43,448 nt of DNA, taken from Lachnospiraceae bacterium (GTDB lineage: Bacteria > Bacillota > Clostridia > Lachnospirales > Lachnospiraceae). Location of the stretch: NCBI GenBank assembly GCA_017536965.1, contig JAFWCK010000021.1, positions 1 through 43,448 on the forward strand, read 5' to 3'. Both the position numbers and the translations under genes were made by a program. Positions 26,377 to 34,807 of the stretch are shown here, piece after piece (position 1 is the first letter of the stretch; each line of letters starts with the position of its first letter). The notes below the pieces were generated by a model, which had not been told where the DNA came from, ran no database searches, and saw only the letters and a list, made by a program, of their open reading frames with translations.

Positions 26377-27558
26377 ATGAAAAGAACAAAGTTATTTACA
26401 GCGATTTTCGCAATCGTCATGGTAGTCGCAATGCTTGCAATGACTGCATGTGGCGGAAACAAGGGTGGTGACACACCGGCTCCTGCAGGCAGCGGCAGCG
26501 GTGAAGCTCCGGCAGCAGGCGGCAAGATCATCATCGGCGCAACCGGTCCTCTGACTGGCGATGCTTCCTCTTACGGTATCTCCGTAAACCAGGGCGCACA
26601 GATGGCAGTTGACGAGATCAACGCAGCAGGCGGCCTGAATGGCATTATGCTTGAACTGCAGATGAAAGACGACAAAGCAGCAGCAACCGATGCAGCTTCC
26701 GCATATGACCAGTTATTTGATGCTGGCATGCAGCTGTCCATGGGTTCTGTCACCAGTGGTGCCTGCGATGCATTTGCACAGAGAGCAACCGCAGACGGAC
26801 TCTTCGTTCTGACTCCTTCTGCTTCTCAGCAGTCCATCATTGAGCAGGGCGACACAATTTTCCGTCTTTGCTTCTCCGATCCGGAGCAGGGCGCTCTGGC
26901 AGCAAGAGATCTTTCTGAGAAATATGCAAAGATCGGTGTTATCTATGATACATCCGATACATATTCCACAGGTCTGTACGAAGGTTTCGTAGCACAGATG
27001 GAAGAGCTTGGCAAACAGGACGCTTACGTAACAAGAACATTTGACCAGGATAACAAGAAGGATTTCTCTGCTCAGGTTGAAGCACTGAAAGACTGCGACG
27101 TTATCTTCTGCCCATTCTATTACACAGAAGCAAGCCTTGTCTGCAAAGCATGTGCAAACAAAGGCCTTAACGACATCCCGATCTACGGATGTGACGGATT
27201 GGATGGTCTGGCAGCTCTGATCGATGATACGATCAAGAACCCGATCACTTATATCACTCCTCTGGATGTTACTTCTACAGATGCAAAAGTTAAGAAATTC
27301 GTTGATGATTACTCTGCAAAATTCGGAGCAACTCCGGATCAGTTCGCAGCAGACGGATACGATGTTATCTATGTCATCTTCGAAGCACTGAAAGCAGCAG
27401 GCGTTAATGATGCAAACATGTCCGCAGAAGATATGTCTGCAGCAGTTGTTGGTATTCTGACAAACGGATCCTTCTCCTATACAGGTATCACCGGCCAGAT
27501 GCAGTGGACCAAAGAAGGTGCTTGTGACAAGATCCTCAACATCGTACAGCTTCAGTAA
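26377..27558 (+). CDS. livK: Branched-chain amino acid ABC transporter, substrate-binding lipoprotein
   Basis: The 393-residue lipoprotein captures leucine, isoleucine, valine or a related amino acid outside the cell. The signal peptide ends at the lipobox MTAC with Cys25. A flexible Gly/Ser/Pro/Ala linker (about 28-50) precedes the two-lobed type I periplasmic-binding fold, which starts KIIIGATGPLTGDASSYG. The GTP-like lobe hinge motifs and the aspartate-rich surface are typical. livH follows after a 106-base gap that contains a terminator, so this gene is likely the most abundant product of the operon. The true substrate is inferred from family only. Confidence 0.93.
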   Translation: MKRTKLFTAIFAIVMVVAMLAMTACGGNKGGDTPAPAGSGSGEAPAAGGKIIIGATGPLTGDASSYGISVNQGAQMAVDEINAAGGLNGIMLELQMKDDKAAATDAASAYDQLFDAGMQLSMGSVTSGACDAFAQRATADGLFVLTPSASQQSIIEQGDTIFRLCFSDPEQGALAARDLSEKYAKIGVIYDTSDTYSTGLYEGFVAQMEELGKQDAYVTRTFDQDNKKDFSAQVEALKDCDVIFCPFYYTEASLVCKACANKGLNDIPIYGCDGLDGLAALIDDTIKNPITYITPLDVTSTDAKVKKFVDDYSAKFGATPDQFAADGYDVIYVIFEALKAAGVNDANMSAEDMSAAVVGILTNGSFSYTGITGQMQWTKEGACDKILNIVQLQ

Positions 27559-27592
27559 CTAAGAGACAAAAGGATTATTCCTAACATATCGC

Positions 27593-27636
27593 AAGACCAC
27601 GGGCAGAAACTGCCCGTGGTCTTACAAACTTTTTTA
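27593..27636 (+). terminator. Strong hairpin terminator between livK and livH
   Basis: AAGACCACGGGCA and TGCCCGTGGTCTT form 13 perfect pairs around a five-base loop, followed by ACAAACTTTTTT. Partial termination here would raise the level of the binding protein over the membrane and ATPase subunits. Confidence 0.85.
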
Positions 27637-27664
27637 AACGTATCGTAAAAACGGGAGAATTCAA

Positions 27665-28555
27665 ATGGTAATCGCTATTGACGGCCTGAGCCTGGGCGCA
27701 ATTTACGCACTGATCGCATTAGGCTACACCATGGTTTACGGTATCGCCAAGATGCTGAACTTTGCTCATGGTGATGTTATCATGGTCGGCGCGTATATGA
27801 TCTATACTTTATGCACGCTTACCTGGACCACCGGGTCTCTGCCAATCTGGGCAGGAGCCCTGATTGCATTTGTGGTCAGTATTGTTGTCTGCACCCTTTT
27901 GGGAATGGTAAACGAAAAAGTGGCATACAAACCGCTCCGTGGAGCCTCGCCGCTGGCAGCTCTTATCACCGCTATTGGTGTCAGCTACCTGCTGCAGGGT
28001 ATTGCACAGCTGATCTGGGGCGCAGAGCAGAGATCGATCTCCATCCTGGATCGTCTGGGAACCGTAAGAGTAGGAACGGTCGCGATCAGATGGAGCAGTA
28101 TCATCACGGTTGTCTGTGGTGCGATCCTGATGATCGGACTGACACTGTTCGTTAAGAAGACCCGCACCGGACGTGCTATGCTGGCAGTTTCAGAAGACAA
28201 AGGCGCCGCACAGATGATGGGTATCAATGTCAATAAGATCGTTTCCGTCACTTTTGCAATCGGATCCGGACTGGCAACGTTTGCTGCGCTGTTCTATCTG
28301 CCGACAACGGCAATCAGTCCGACGCTTGGTTCGATGCCTGGTATCAAAGCTTTTGCAGCAGCCGTCATCGGAGGAATCGGTTCCATTCCGGGCGCCGTGG
28401 TAGGAGGAATCCTCCTTGGCGTAGTAGAGGTAGTCTGCAACAGTTTTGAAGCAACGGCCAGCTATACGACCGCCATTGAATTTGCTCTTTTGATCATCAT
28501 TCTGTTAGTCAGACCGATCGGTCTCCTTGGAAAGAAGAGGAGGGTAAAGGTATGA
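27665..28555 (+). CDS. livH: Branched-chain amino acid ABC transporter permease
   Basis: The 296-residue inner-membrane permease belongs to the LivH family. It has about eight hydrophobic segments. The LSLGAIYALIALGYTMVYGIAKMLNFAHGD start is a family hallmark, and the EAA-like cytoplasmic loop and GGIGSIPGAVVGGILLGVVE close the sequence. ATG at 27665 follows GGGAGA. Its stop overlaps the livM ATG by four bases. Confidence 0.94.
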   Translation: MVIAIDGLSLGAIYALIALGYTMVYGIAKMLNFAHGDVIMVGAYMIYTLCTLTWTTGSLPIWAGALIAFVVSIVVCTLLGMVNEKVAYKPLRGASPLAALITAIGVSYLLQGIAQLIWGAEQRSISILDRLGTVRVGTVAIRWSSIITVVCGAILMIGLTLFVKKTRTGRAMLAVSEDKGAAQMMGINVNKIVSVTFAIGSGLATFAALFYLPTTAISPTLGSMPGIKAFAAAVIGGIGSIPGAVVGGILLGVVEVVCNSFEATASYTTAIEFALLIIILLVRPIGLLGKKRRVKV

Positions 28556-29772
28556 CAATGGAAGGTACCAAGAAAAAAAACCTCTTCGCAAAGGGAGGCT
28601 GGAAAAATTATATTACTTACATTGTGATCATTGCCTTCCTGGCAATCATGATCATTCTAAATCTGACAGTGGGACTTGGCCGAGGGGACAAGAGTACGCT
28701 TGCCCGGATCGCGTTCAGCTGTATCCTGGCGGTTTCTCTGAACCTTGTGGTCGGCTTCCTGGGTGAGCTGTCCTTGGGACATGCCGGCTTTATGTGTGTC
28801 GGTGCTTATCTGGGATGTTTTGTGGCAAATACTTTAAGAGATGCAACAGCCCTCCCTGAACTGGTCGTCGTTATCATCGCGATGATCATTGCGGGTATCG
28901 TGGCAGCGATCATGGGATTTGTGATCGGTGTGCCGGCACTGCGTCTACGGGGCGACTATCTGGCCATCGCCACGCTGGCCTTTGGCGAGATAGTACGCTG
29001 TATTTTCAAGAACCTGAAAATATTTGGCGGCGCCAAAGGTATGAGCACGAAGATCTATAATAACAATACGCTGTTTATCCTTGCGTTTATTGTTCTTTTG
29101 ATCGTCGTCTTCTGCTGCCAGAATCTGATCAACAGTAAACACGGCCGTGCCGTGATCGCAATCCGTGATAATGAGATTGCGGCGAAGGCAATGGGCATCA
29201 ATGTAACGTTTTACAAATTACTGATCTTTATCGTTGCGGCGTTTTTCGCAGGCATTGCAGGTGTCCTTTATGGATCGACCATCGGAACGATCCGTCAGGA
29301 GACCTTCTCCTTCAACTATTCCATTGAGATCCTGGTCATGGTCGTCCTGGGCGGCATGGGAAGCATCAATGGATCATTGGTCGCAGCGACGATCATTACT
29401 TATCTGAACATCCTTCTTCAGAATCAGCTTTCCGGTTCTCTGGCTCCTGTCAAGAACATCGTTTACGCGCTGATCCTGATCGTCATCGTCATCTTCAGTA
29501 ACGCACCGGCTCTCAAGAACTTCCGGGAGAGCATCAATCCAAAAGCAATTCTGGCAAGGATCTCCAAAAAGAAGCCCGACGCCAGCGTGACCCGGAGCGA
29601 TGAAGCAAAATGGGACCGCATCCCGACCAAGATCAATATCGATGAGGTCTTAAGTGCAGACACAAGAAGCGGCTACGCGGATGATCCGGTCCCGCCGGGA
29701 GAGGATGTTGTTCCGATGGAGGCAACAAAAGATGAGCTGTACCGGCCATTAGACAGAAAGGAGGAGAAGTAA
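28552..29772 (+). CDS. livM: Branched-chain amino acid ABC transporter permease
   Basis: The 406-residue permease is the LivM partner of LivH. About nine hydrophobic segments are visible, with GFLGELSLGHAGFMCVGAYLG and the GVPALRLRGDYLAIATLAFGEIVR motif typical of LivM. It has a hydrophilic C-terminal tail of about 75 residues, rich in Asp, Glu and Pro, longer than the E. coli protein and of unknown function. Coupled to livH by a four-base overlap; livG begins two bases after the stop. Confidence 0.94.
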   Translation: MTMEGTKKKNLFAKGGWKNYITYIVIIAFLAIMIILNLTVGLGRGDKSTLARIAFSCILAVSLNLVVGFLGELSLGHAGFMCVGAYLGCFVANTLRDATALPELVVVIIAMIIAGIVAAIMGFVIGVPALRLRGDYLAIATLAFGEIVRCIFKNLKIFGGAKGMSTKIYNNNTLFILAFIVLLIVVFCCQNLINSKHGRAVIAIRDNEIAAKAMGINVTFYKLLIFIVAAFFAGIAGVLYGSTIGTIRQETFSFNYSIEILVMVVLGGMGSINGSLVAATIITYLNILLQNQLSGSLAPVKNIVYALILIVIVIFSNAPALKNFRESINPKAILARISKKKPDASVTRSDEAKWDRIPTKINIDEVLSADTRSGYADDPVPPGEDVVPMEATKDELYRPLDRKEEK

Positions 29773-29773
29773 C

Positions 29774-30544
29774 ATGTCAGAATATGTTTTAGAGACTCAA
29801 AATCTTGGCATCTCCTTCGGTGGTCTGAAAGCGGTGCAGGATGCTAACATCAAGATCAAAAAAGGACAGATCTACGGTATGATCGGCCCGAACGGAGCCG
29901 GTAAGACGACCGTATTCAATATGCTGACCGGCGTGTACCTTCCGACCACAGGAACTTTTTTCCTGAACGGAGAAGAGTTGAAAGGCAAAACGCAGGAACA
30001 GATCAATCATAAAGGCATTGCCAGAACATTCCAGAATATCCGGTTGTTCAGCAATATGTCCGTGATCCGTAATGTTATGGTTGGCCTGCATAATCAGCCG
30101 CAGTATAAATGCAACTTCCTGACCAGCATGTTCCGTCTGCCAAGACATTTTAAGATAGAAAAGGCAATGCGTGAGCATGCCAAAGAACTCCTTCGGGTCT
30201 TTGATCTGGAAGATGAGCGGAACAACCTGGCTTGCAACCTTCCATACGGAAAACAGAGGAAGTTGGAAATTGCACGTGCACTTGCAACAAATCCGAAACT
30301 GCTTCTTCTGGATGAGCCTGCAGCTGGTATGAATCCGCAGGAAACAGCAGATCTGGTGCAGATCGTAAAGAAGATCCGTGATGATTTTGATCTGACGGTC
30401 CTTCTGATCGAACATGACATGAAATTTGTCGCCGGTCTTTGTGAAGAGATCACCGTCTTAAACTTTGGTACGGTGCTGGCACAGGGAAAGACAGAAGACT
30501 GCCTGAACGATCCAGAAGTGGTCAAGGCATATATTGGAGGTTGA
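29774..30544 (+). CDS. livG: Branched-chain amino acid ABC transporter ATP-binding protein LivG
   Basis: The 256-residue ATPase energises the permease pair. Walker A is GPNGAGKTT, the Q-loop region carries GIARTFQNIRLFSNMSV, the signature is LPYGKQRKLEIARAL, and Walker B LLLLDEPAAGMNPQE precedes the H-loop LLIEHDMKFV. The signature LPYGKQ replaces the usual LSGGQ but is normal for LivG. AAGGAGG precedes the ATG. It is followed by livF after four bases. Confidence 0.95.
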   Translation: MSEYVLETQNLGISFGGLKAVQDANIKIKKGQIYGMIGPNGAGKTTVFNMLTGVYLPTTGTFFLNGEELKGKTQEQINHKGIARTFQNIRLFSNMSVIRNVMVGLHNQPQYKCNFLTSMFRLPRHFKIEKAMREHAKELLRVFDLEDERNNLACNLPYGKQRKLEIARALATNPKLLLLDEPAAGMNPQETADLVQIVKKIRDDFDLTVLLIEHDMKFVAGLCEEITVLNFGTVLAQGKTEDCLNDPEVVKAYIGG

Positions 30545-30548
30545 TGAG

Positions 30549-31259
30549 ATGGCATTGTTGGAAGTGAAAGACCTTCAAGTGAATTACGGCGTGATCCGTG
30601 CACTGAACGGGATCAGCTTTGAAGTCAACGAAGGCGAGATCGTAACTCTGATCGGGGCGAACGGCGCAGGAAAAACAACGACGATGCAGACCATCATCGG
30701 CCTGATCCCGCCAAAAGCCGGATCGATCCATTACGATGGCAAAGACATCACAAAATTACCGTCCCATAAGATCGTAAATATGGGTATGAGCCAGGTTCCG
30801 GAAGGAAGACGTATTTTTCAGGAGCTTTCCGTCTATGACAACCTGATGCTGGGTGCCTATCTGGAAAAAGATATGAGCAAGATCAAAGCCCGTATCGAAA
30901 ACGTTTTTGAGCAGTTCCCAATCCTGAAAGAACGTCGGTCCCAGATTGCGGGAACGCTTTCCGGAGGCGAGCAGCAGATGCTGGCAATGAGCCGCGCGCT
31001 GATGGCAAATCCGAAGCTTTTGATGCTGGATGAGCCATCCATGGGACTTTCACCTTTACTGGTGAGCCAGGTTTTTGAGATCATCAAAGACATGAATGCG
31101 AAAGGCATCACCATTCTGCTGGTAGAGCAGAATGCAGAAAAGGCACTTGGTATTGCGGATCGGGCATATGTTCTGACCAATGGTGTGATCACACATCAGG
31201 GCACGGGCGCAGAACTAGCCGGCTCGGAAGAAATCAAGAAAGCTTACCTGGGCGGCTGA
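30549..31259 (+). CDS. livF: Branched-chain amino acid ABC transporter ATP-binding protein LivF
   Basis: The 236-residue second ATPase has Walker A GANGAGKTTTMQ, the signature LSGGEQQMLAMSRAL and Walker B LMLDEPSMGLSPLL, all typical of LivF. I chose ATG 30549, where GGAGG lies seven bases upstream; a longer frame from 30534 would overlap livG. It ends the liv operon and is followed by a terminator. Confidence 0.95.
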   Translation: MALLEVKDLQVNYGVIRALNGISFEVNEGEIVTLIGANGAGKTTTMQTIIGLIPPKAGSIHYDGKDITKLPSHKIVNMGMSQVPEGRRIFQELSVYDNLMLGAYLEKDMSKIKARIENVFEQFPILKERRSQIAGTLSGGEQQMLAMSRALMANPKLLMLDEPSMGLSPLLVSQVFEIIKDMNAKGITILLVEQNAEKALGIADRAYVLTNGVITHQGTGAELAGSEEIKKAYLGG

Positions 31260-31284
31260 TCGCAAATAATACATACAAATACGA

Positions 31285-31311
31285 AAACTGCCGCGTACCC
31301 CGTGGCAGTTT
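31285..31311 (+). terminator. Terminator after livF
   Basis: AAACTGCCGCG pairs with CGTGGCAGTTT across five bases (11 pairs with one G-U), followed by TGTTATC. It lies 25 bases past livF; the T-tract is weak, so some read-through to the thioesterase gene is possible. Confidence 0.7.
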
Positions 31312-31330
31312 GTTATCTGGGAGAGAAATA

Positions 31331-32101
31331 ATGGAGAATAAATGGATTCCAAAATATGATATGCCAATGATAATCCTGCCAAGCTTAACAGACAGCAGTG
31401 GAAAACTGAGTGTTCCGGACTGTTTTTCCCTGTTTATGGATGTAGCGGCAGTGCACGCTCCAATGCTGAAGTGCGGCACAGAAGATCTGGCAAAACAAGG
31501 ACTCTTCTGGCTGACGGTCCGTTCCAAGATCAAGATCATCCGCAGACCGCGCATGATGGAAGAAGTCACCGTTTCCACCTGGCCGGAAGAACCGCAGGAA
31601 ACAAGGTGTAACAGGGACTATTCCATCACCAAGGGTGACGAAACCTTGGTTCTGGGCAAAACACTCTGGGCCGTTCTGAATATGAAAACAAGTAAACTGC
31701 ACAAAGTGGATGTTTTATATCCGGAAGGGTTTCAGGCGATAGACGACCTTGCCATACCGGAACCGTTTACCCAGTTTGATAAAAACTTTCAAGGCGAGGA
31801 ATTCGCCACATATACTGTTCGTCCGACCGATATCGATTTTGGCGGACATATGAATAATATCGCTTATATCCGCGCCATTGCCGGACTCTTTCCGGCAAAA
31901 GAATGGCAGGAAAAAAAGATCTCCGAGATGGAGATCCATTATAAGACCCCTTGTTTTGAAGGGAATGTTCTGACATTCCAAAAAAAAGCCGCAGGAGATA
32001 CCCTGCAGCTCGCAGCATTTCTTCCAAATGGAAAAGTTGCCGTTTACGCGTCCCTGTCTACAGGAGATAGTTACGACAATAGGCAAGCCGATCATGAATG
32101 A
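31331..32101 (+). CDS. Acyl-ACP thioesterase-like protein
   Basis: The 256-residue protein has two tandem hotdog folds, as in plant and bacterial FatA/FatB-type acyl-ACP thioesterases that release fatty acids from acyl carrier protein. The first hotdog is about residues 1-125 and the second 155-245. The second repeat has TDIDFGGHMNNIAYI with His173, and HYKTPC with Cys208, the positions of the catalytic His and Cys in this family. The catalytic Asn of the usual N-x-H motif is Gly171 here. I used ATG 31331, preceded by GGGAGAG. The stop lies eight bases inside the next gene, so the two are co-translated. Confidence 0.85.
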   Translation: MENKWIPKYDMPMIILPSLTDSSGKLSVPDCFSLFMDVAAVHAPMLKCGTEDLAKQGLFWLTVRSKIKIIRRPRMMEEVTVSTWPEEPQETRCNRDYSITKGDETLVLGKTLWAVLNMKTSKLHKVDVLYPEGFQAIDDLAIPEPFTQFDKNFQGEEFATYTVRPTDIDFGGHMNNIAYIRAIAGLFPAKEWQEKKISEMEIHYKTPCFEGNVLTFQKKAAGDTLQLAAFLPNGKVAVYASLSTGDSYDNRQADHE

Positions 32102-33038
32102 GAAAGAAACCTTTTATCGTGAAAAGGAAAACTGCAGGCTTCCACTTACTCAAGTAATGGAAGGGGAAATAGACTCTTCATTGCAGGAGCTCAACGAGTT
32201 ATTTGGCGCCGCGGATGTCCTCAGCATTGAAAATGCGAAAAAGCATCGTAGGATCCTACTAAGCCTTTCTATTATAGGAACATTACTGACACTCGCTTTT
32301 CTGCTTTATGATGAGGCGGAACTGCACGGGCTGATCCTTGCCTGTGGTGTGATGGTGCTGTGCCTGTTTTTTGTCCGACGCATTGCCAACAGACTGGAGT
32401 GCCATAGAAAATATTTGGAATACCGGGTGCTTGCGGAATGTCTGCGGTGTCAGTTCTTTCTCTCTTTTGCAGGAACCGGGATCCGTGTCATGGAGATTTT
32501 GCCATGGTCTATCCGCAAGGGGATTCCCTGGATCGCGGAGGTCCTGTCATCAATTTCGGAAAACAAATCCTCAGAAAAGCGGTCGGTTCTCGATCCCTGG
32601 ATAAGGGTTCAGAAAACGTATCATAAAGCAGCACTCGGAAAAAATGAAATCAAAAACCGTAAAGACGGTCGTATTGCAAAAATAGTGCTCATCATTACGA
32701 TTGCAACATATGTTGCTGCTTTGCTGTATGAATTGCTCGTATACAGGAATGCGCAGGGGGCGGTCGATGCCAACTTGATCCGGGCACTGCTGAAAATTGT
32801 ACTCGGGACGATGTCTGCTATTACGCTGTTCACGGGAAGCTATTATGGAAAAATGTCGCTTTCCAATATCATCGATGATCATAAAAGAATGATCGCTCTT
32901 TACGAAACTGCAGAAGAAGAGATATTACAAAACGGCGAAAGCGAGGAATTACTGACGTTTCTGGCCAGGGAATTCCTCAATGAGAACAGTACCTGGTATT
33001 CGTACCAGAGTAAAAACGGTCCGGATCTGGTTGTATAA
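32094..33038 (+). CDS. Four-TM membrane protein resembling SLATT/S-4TM effectors
   Basis: The 314-residue protein is not a firm family match. It has two TM hairpins, about residues 54-72 with 77-96, and 196-216 with 229-249. Between them lies a cytoplasmic segment with HRKYLEYRVLAECLRCQFF and DPWIRVQKTYHKAAL. The C-terminal tail includes LLTFLAREFLNENSTWYSYQ. This layout and the YR-LAE-LR-Q, WI-Q-YH and EN-W patterns resemble SLATT or S-4TM membrane effectors that accompany nucleotide-sensing SMODS and SLOG domains. No such sensor is nearby. It overlaps the thioesterase gene by eight bases and ends at a strong bidirectional terminator, so the pair is one unit. The function is unknown. Confidence 0.6.
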   Translation: MNEKETFYREKENCRLPLTQVMEGEIDSSLQELNELFGAADVLSIENAKKHRRILLSLSIIGTLLTLAFLLYDEAELHGLILACGVMVLCLFFVRRIANRLECHRKYLEYRVLAECLRCQFFLSFAGTGIRVMEILPWSIRKGIPWIAEVLSSISENKSSEKRSVLDPWIRVQKTYHKAALGKNEIKNRKDGRIAKIVLIITIATYVAALLYELLVYRNAQGAVDANLIRALLKIVLGTMSAITLFTGSYYGKMSLSNIIDDHKRMIALYETAEEEILQNGESEELLTFLAREFLNENSTWYSYQSKNGPDLVV

Positions 33039-33063
33039 AAAATGGCGGGAACCCCGCCATTTT
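33039..33063. terminator. Bidirectional terminator between convergent genes
   Basis: AAAATGGCGGG and CCCGCCATTTT form 11 perfect pairs around a three-base loop, with T-rich sequence on the plus side (TTCTTAATG) and an A-run before it that becomes a T-run on the minus strand. It serves the thioesterase operon and the zinc-ribbon gene. Confidence 0.9.
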
Positions 33064-33064
33064 C

Positions 33065-34642
33065 TTAATGTACTTCAGCGCCGCCCCACTCGACAACGGT
33101 AAACCCTTTCCGTTCGAAAGGAGTGATCTTTGGAGCAGGAATCTCGACCGGCGCATCTATAGCTTTATAAGCCATGAAGATTCGCAGACAGGAATCAGGC
33201 TGCGGGTCAATTTTCAGTTTTGCCACATCTGTGTAACATTCTTCCTGGAATGTGATCAGATTGTATGCGTTCTTCTGCATCCGCGGCTGCCAGTAATTGA
33301 TAAACTCGAGATACTCTGAAGGGATCAGACCCATCTTCGGAAGAATATCCAGCAGGAAGGCACGCGTATCTTTGCCTGCGACCACATAGCCTTCCGACCA
33401 GTCATATGCAGGCTCGCTGTCAGATTCCCAGAAAATATAGTCATAGGTTTTTCCGGATGCAAGGTCTGTCAGGGTACCATTCGGCGCAGCCAGCACATTC
33501 CATCCGTTGTGATAGAGTGGAGCCGTACGGGTGAAGGTTCCTTCTGACAGTTCCACATCCACGGATACGATCTGCGTGGTTTCCGGATACAGATAGATCG
33601 CCGGTTTTGCCATACCGCCGGAAGCGGTGATGTACTGGGAGTTGACCCAGCCGTAACGGCCATTGTATTTGATAAAGATCCAGTCTCCGTACCAGCCTTC
33701 TTCGGCAACTTCCGTTCCATATGGGATGACATCGATTGCGGTATAATTTGTACCCGGTCCCAGGCGGAACATCAGTCCGTCTGTGGTATTCACATAACCG
33801 TGGTAACCATAATCGATCCACGGATCCGGGTAGACCAGCGTATTCGGGTCGGAGGAGACAGCAGTCGTCGGCTGCGGAATCTCCGGAGGTGTATCCGTCA
33901 GATAATCGCAGGAGCACCAGCCGGTCAATCCTGCAATCGTTGTGTGCGCCCAGTTGTTTTCCTCTTTATCGATAGTCAGTTCTGTTCCCTGGAGGATCAG
34001 ATAGATGGCATTATATTGTTTGCCAGGACCCTCACGCAGCAGTAGACCGTCCTTTGCGGTTGCCCACTTCTTTTTAGGATACGTAGCCTGTGTGGTAGTT
34101 TCTTTAGAAGAATCGGATTTTGTGGTAGTTTCTGTCGGGACTTCTGTGGTAGTCACTTCTTCTGTGCGTATTTCTGTCGGCAGGTCCGGTCCCTGAATAC
34201 GCGGTTTCAAAATAAAGAAGAAGAGAGCGATGACGATCGCCGCTATTACCGCAACACCGCCAACAATGATCAGGATCAGAGCCCAGATCGGCAGACGTTT
34301 GCGCGGCGGAGCAGAGTAATCCTGGTAATCCTCCTGATAATAACCATCGTCCTGGTAATTATCCTGGGATTCGTCCTGATATTCATCAGAGTATTCTTCC
34401 GGATAGTCTTCCGGATACTCGTTCTGATCATCCGGCTCCTGCTGCACAGGCTGTGTTTCCTGTGGAGCCTCCTGCGGAGTTTCCTCCTGCCAGGTTCCCT
34501 GTTCCGGCGTTTCCTGTGGTGCTTCTTCCAGAAACTCTGGCTGTTCCTGCGCTACCTGCTGCAGGAAATCCAGCTTGGTTCCGCAGCTGGTACAGAACAG
34601 ATCATCCGGTTTTATTTCTTTTCCGCAATTTGGACAAAACAT
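33065..34642 (-). CDS. Zinc-ribbon, SH3b and C-terminal YLYPE-domain membrane protein
   Basis: The 525-residue protein begins with a zinc ribbon (Cys3, Cys6, Cys17, Cys20), followed by an acidic Gln/Pro/Glu/Tyr/Asp-rich linker (about 40-112) and one TM helix (118-146), which puts the ribbon inside and the rest outside. A Thr-rich spacer leads to two bacterial SH3 domains (about 193-248 and 280-340), which often bind cell wall. The C-terminal domain (345-525) begins GGMAKPAIYLYPE, a motif seen in uncharacterised clostridial and eukaryotic secreted proteins. The ribosome binding site is AGAGGAG. It is monocistronic. A cell-envelope role is inferred; the molecular function is unknown. Confidence 0.8.
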   Translation of the reverse strand: MFCPNCGKEIKPDDLFCTSCGTKLDFLQQVAQEQPEFLEEAPQETPEQGTWQEETPQEAPQETQPVQQEPDDQNEYPEDYPEEYSDEYQDESQDNYQDDGYYQEDYQDYSAPPRKRLPIWALILIIVGGVAVIAAIVIALFFFILKPRIQGPDLPTEIRTEEVTTTEVPTETTTKSDSSKETTTQATYPKKKWATAKDGLLLREGPGKQYNAIYLILQGTELTIDKEENNWAHTTIAGLTGWCSCDYLTDTPPEIPQPTTAVSSDPNTLVYPDPWIDYGYHGYVNTTDGLMFRLGPGTNYTAIDVIPYGTEVAEEGWYGDWIFIKYNGRYGWVNSQYITASGGMAKPAIYLYPETTQIVSVDVELSEGTFTRTAPLYHNGWNVLAAPNGTLTDLASGKTYDYIFWESDSEPAYDWSEGYVVAGKDTRAFLLDILPKMGLIPSEYLEFINYWQPRMQKNAYNLITFQEECYTDVAKLKIDPQPDSCLRIFMAYKAIDAPVEIPAPKITPFERKGFTVVEWGGAEVH

Positions 34643-34694
34643 GGTCTTTCTCCTCTTTCAGTTCAATGCCAAGAAGCGTGTATATTGATAATTT

Positions 34695-34722
34695 ATTATA
34701 ACATTCCTTTTTGAAAGGTCAA
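34695..34722 (-). promoter_or_regulatory. Promoter of the zinc-ribbon/SH3b gene
   Basis: On the minus strand TTGACC (34722-34717) and perfect TATAAT (34700-34695) are spaced by 16 bases. It lies immediately past the tandem terminator of the upstream gene. Confidence 0.7.
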
Positions 34723-34725
34723 AAA

Positions 34726-34745
34726 AATCCTGTAGAAACAGGATT
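34726..34745 (-). terminator. Second, strong terminator after the UroD-like gene
   Basis: On the minus strand AATCCTGT and ACAGGATT pair around TTCT, followed by TTTTTT. It is the second of a tandem pair and is followed directly by the next promoter. Confidence 0.85.
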
Positions 34746-34753
34746 TTAATAAA

Positions 34754-34784
34754 AACGGCTGGAACCTAAAAGGATCCAGCCGTT
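34754..34784 (-). terminator. First terminator after the UroD-like gene
   Basis: On the minus strand AACGGCTGGA and TCCAGCCGTT form ten perfect pairs across an 11-base loop, followed by TTTATT. It lies 24 bases past the stop of the UroD-like gene. Confidence 0.85.
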
Positions 34785-34807
34785 AAACCAAACAGGTTTC
34801 TTTCAGA

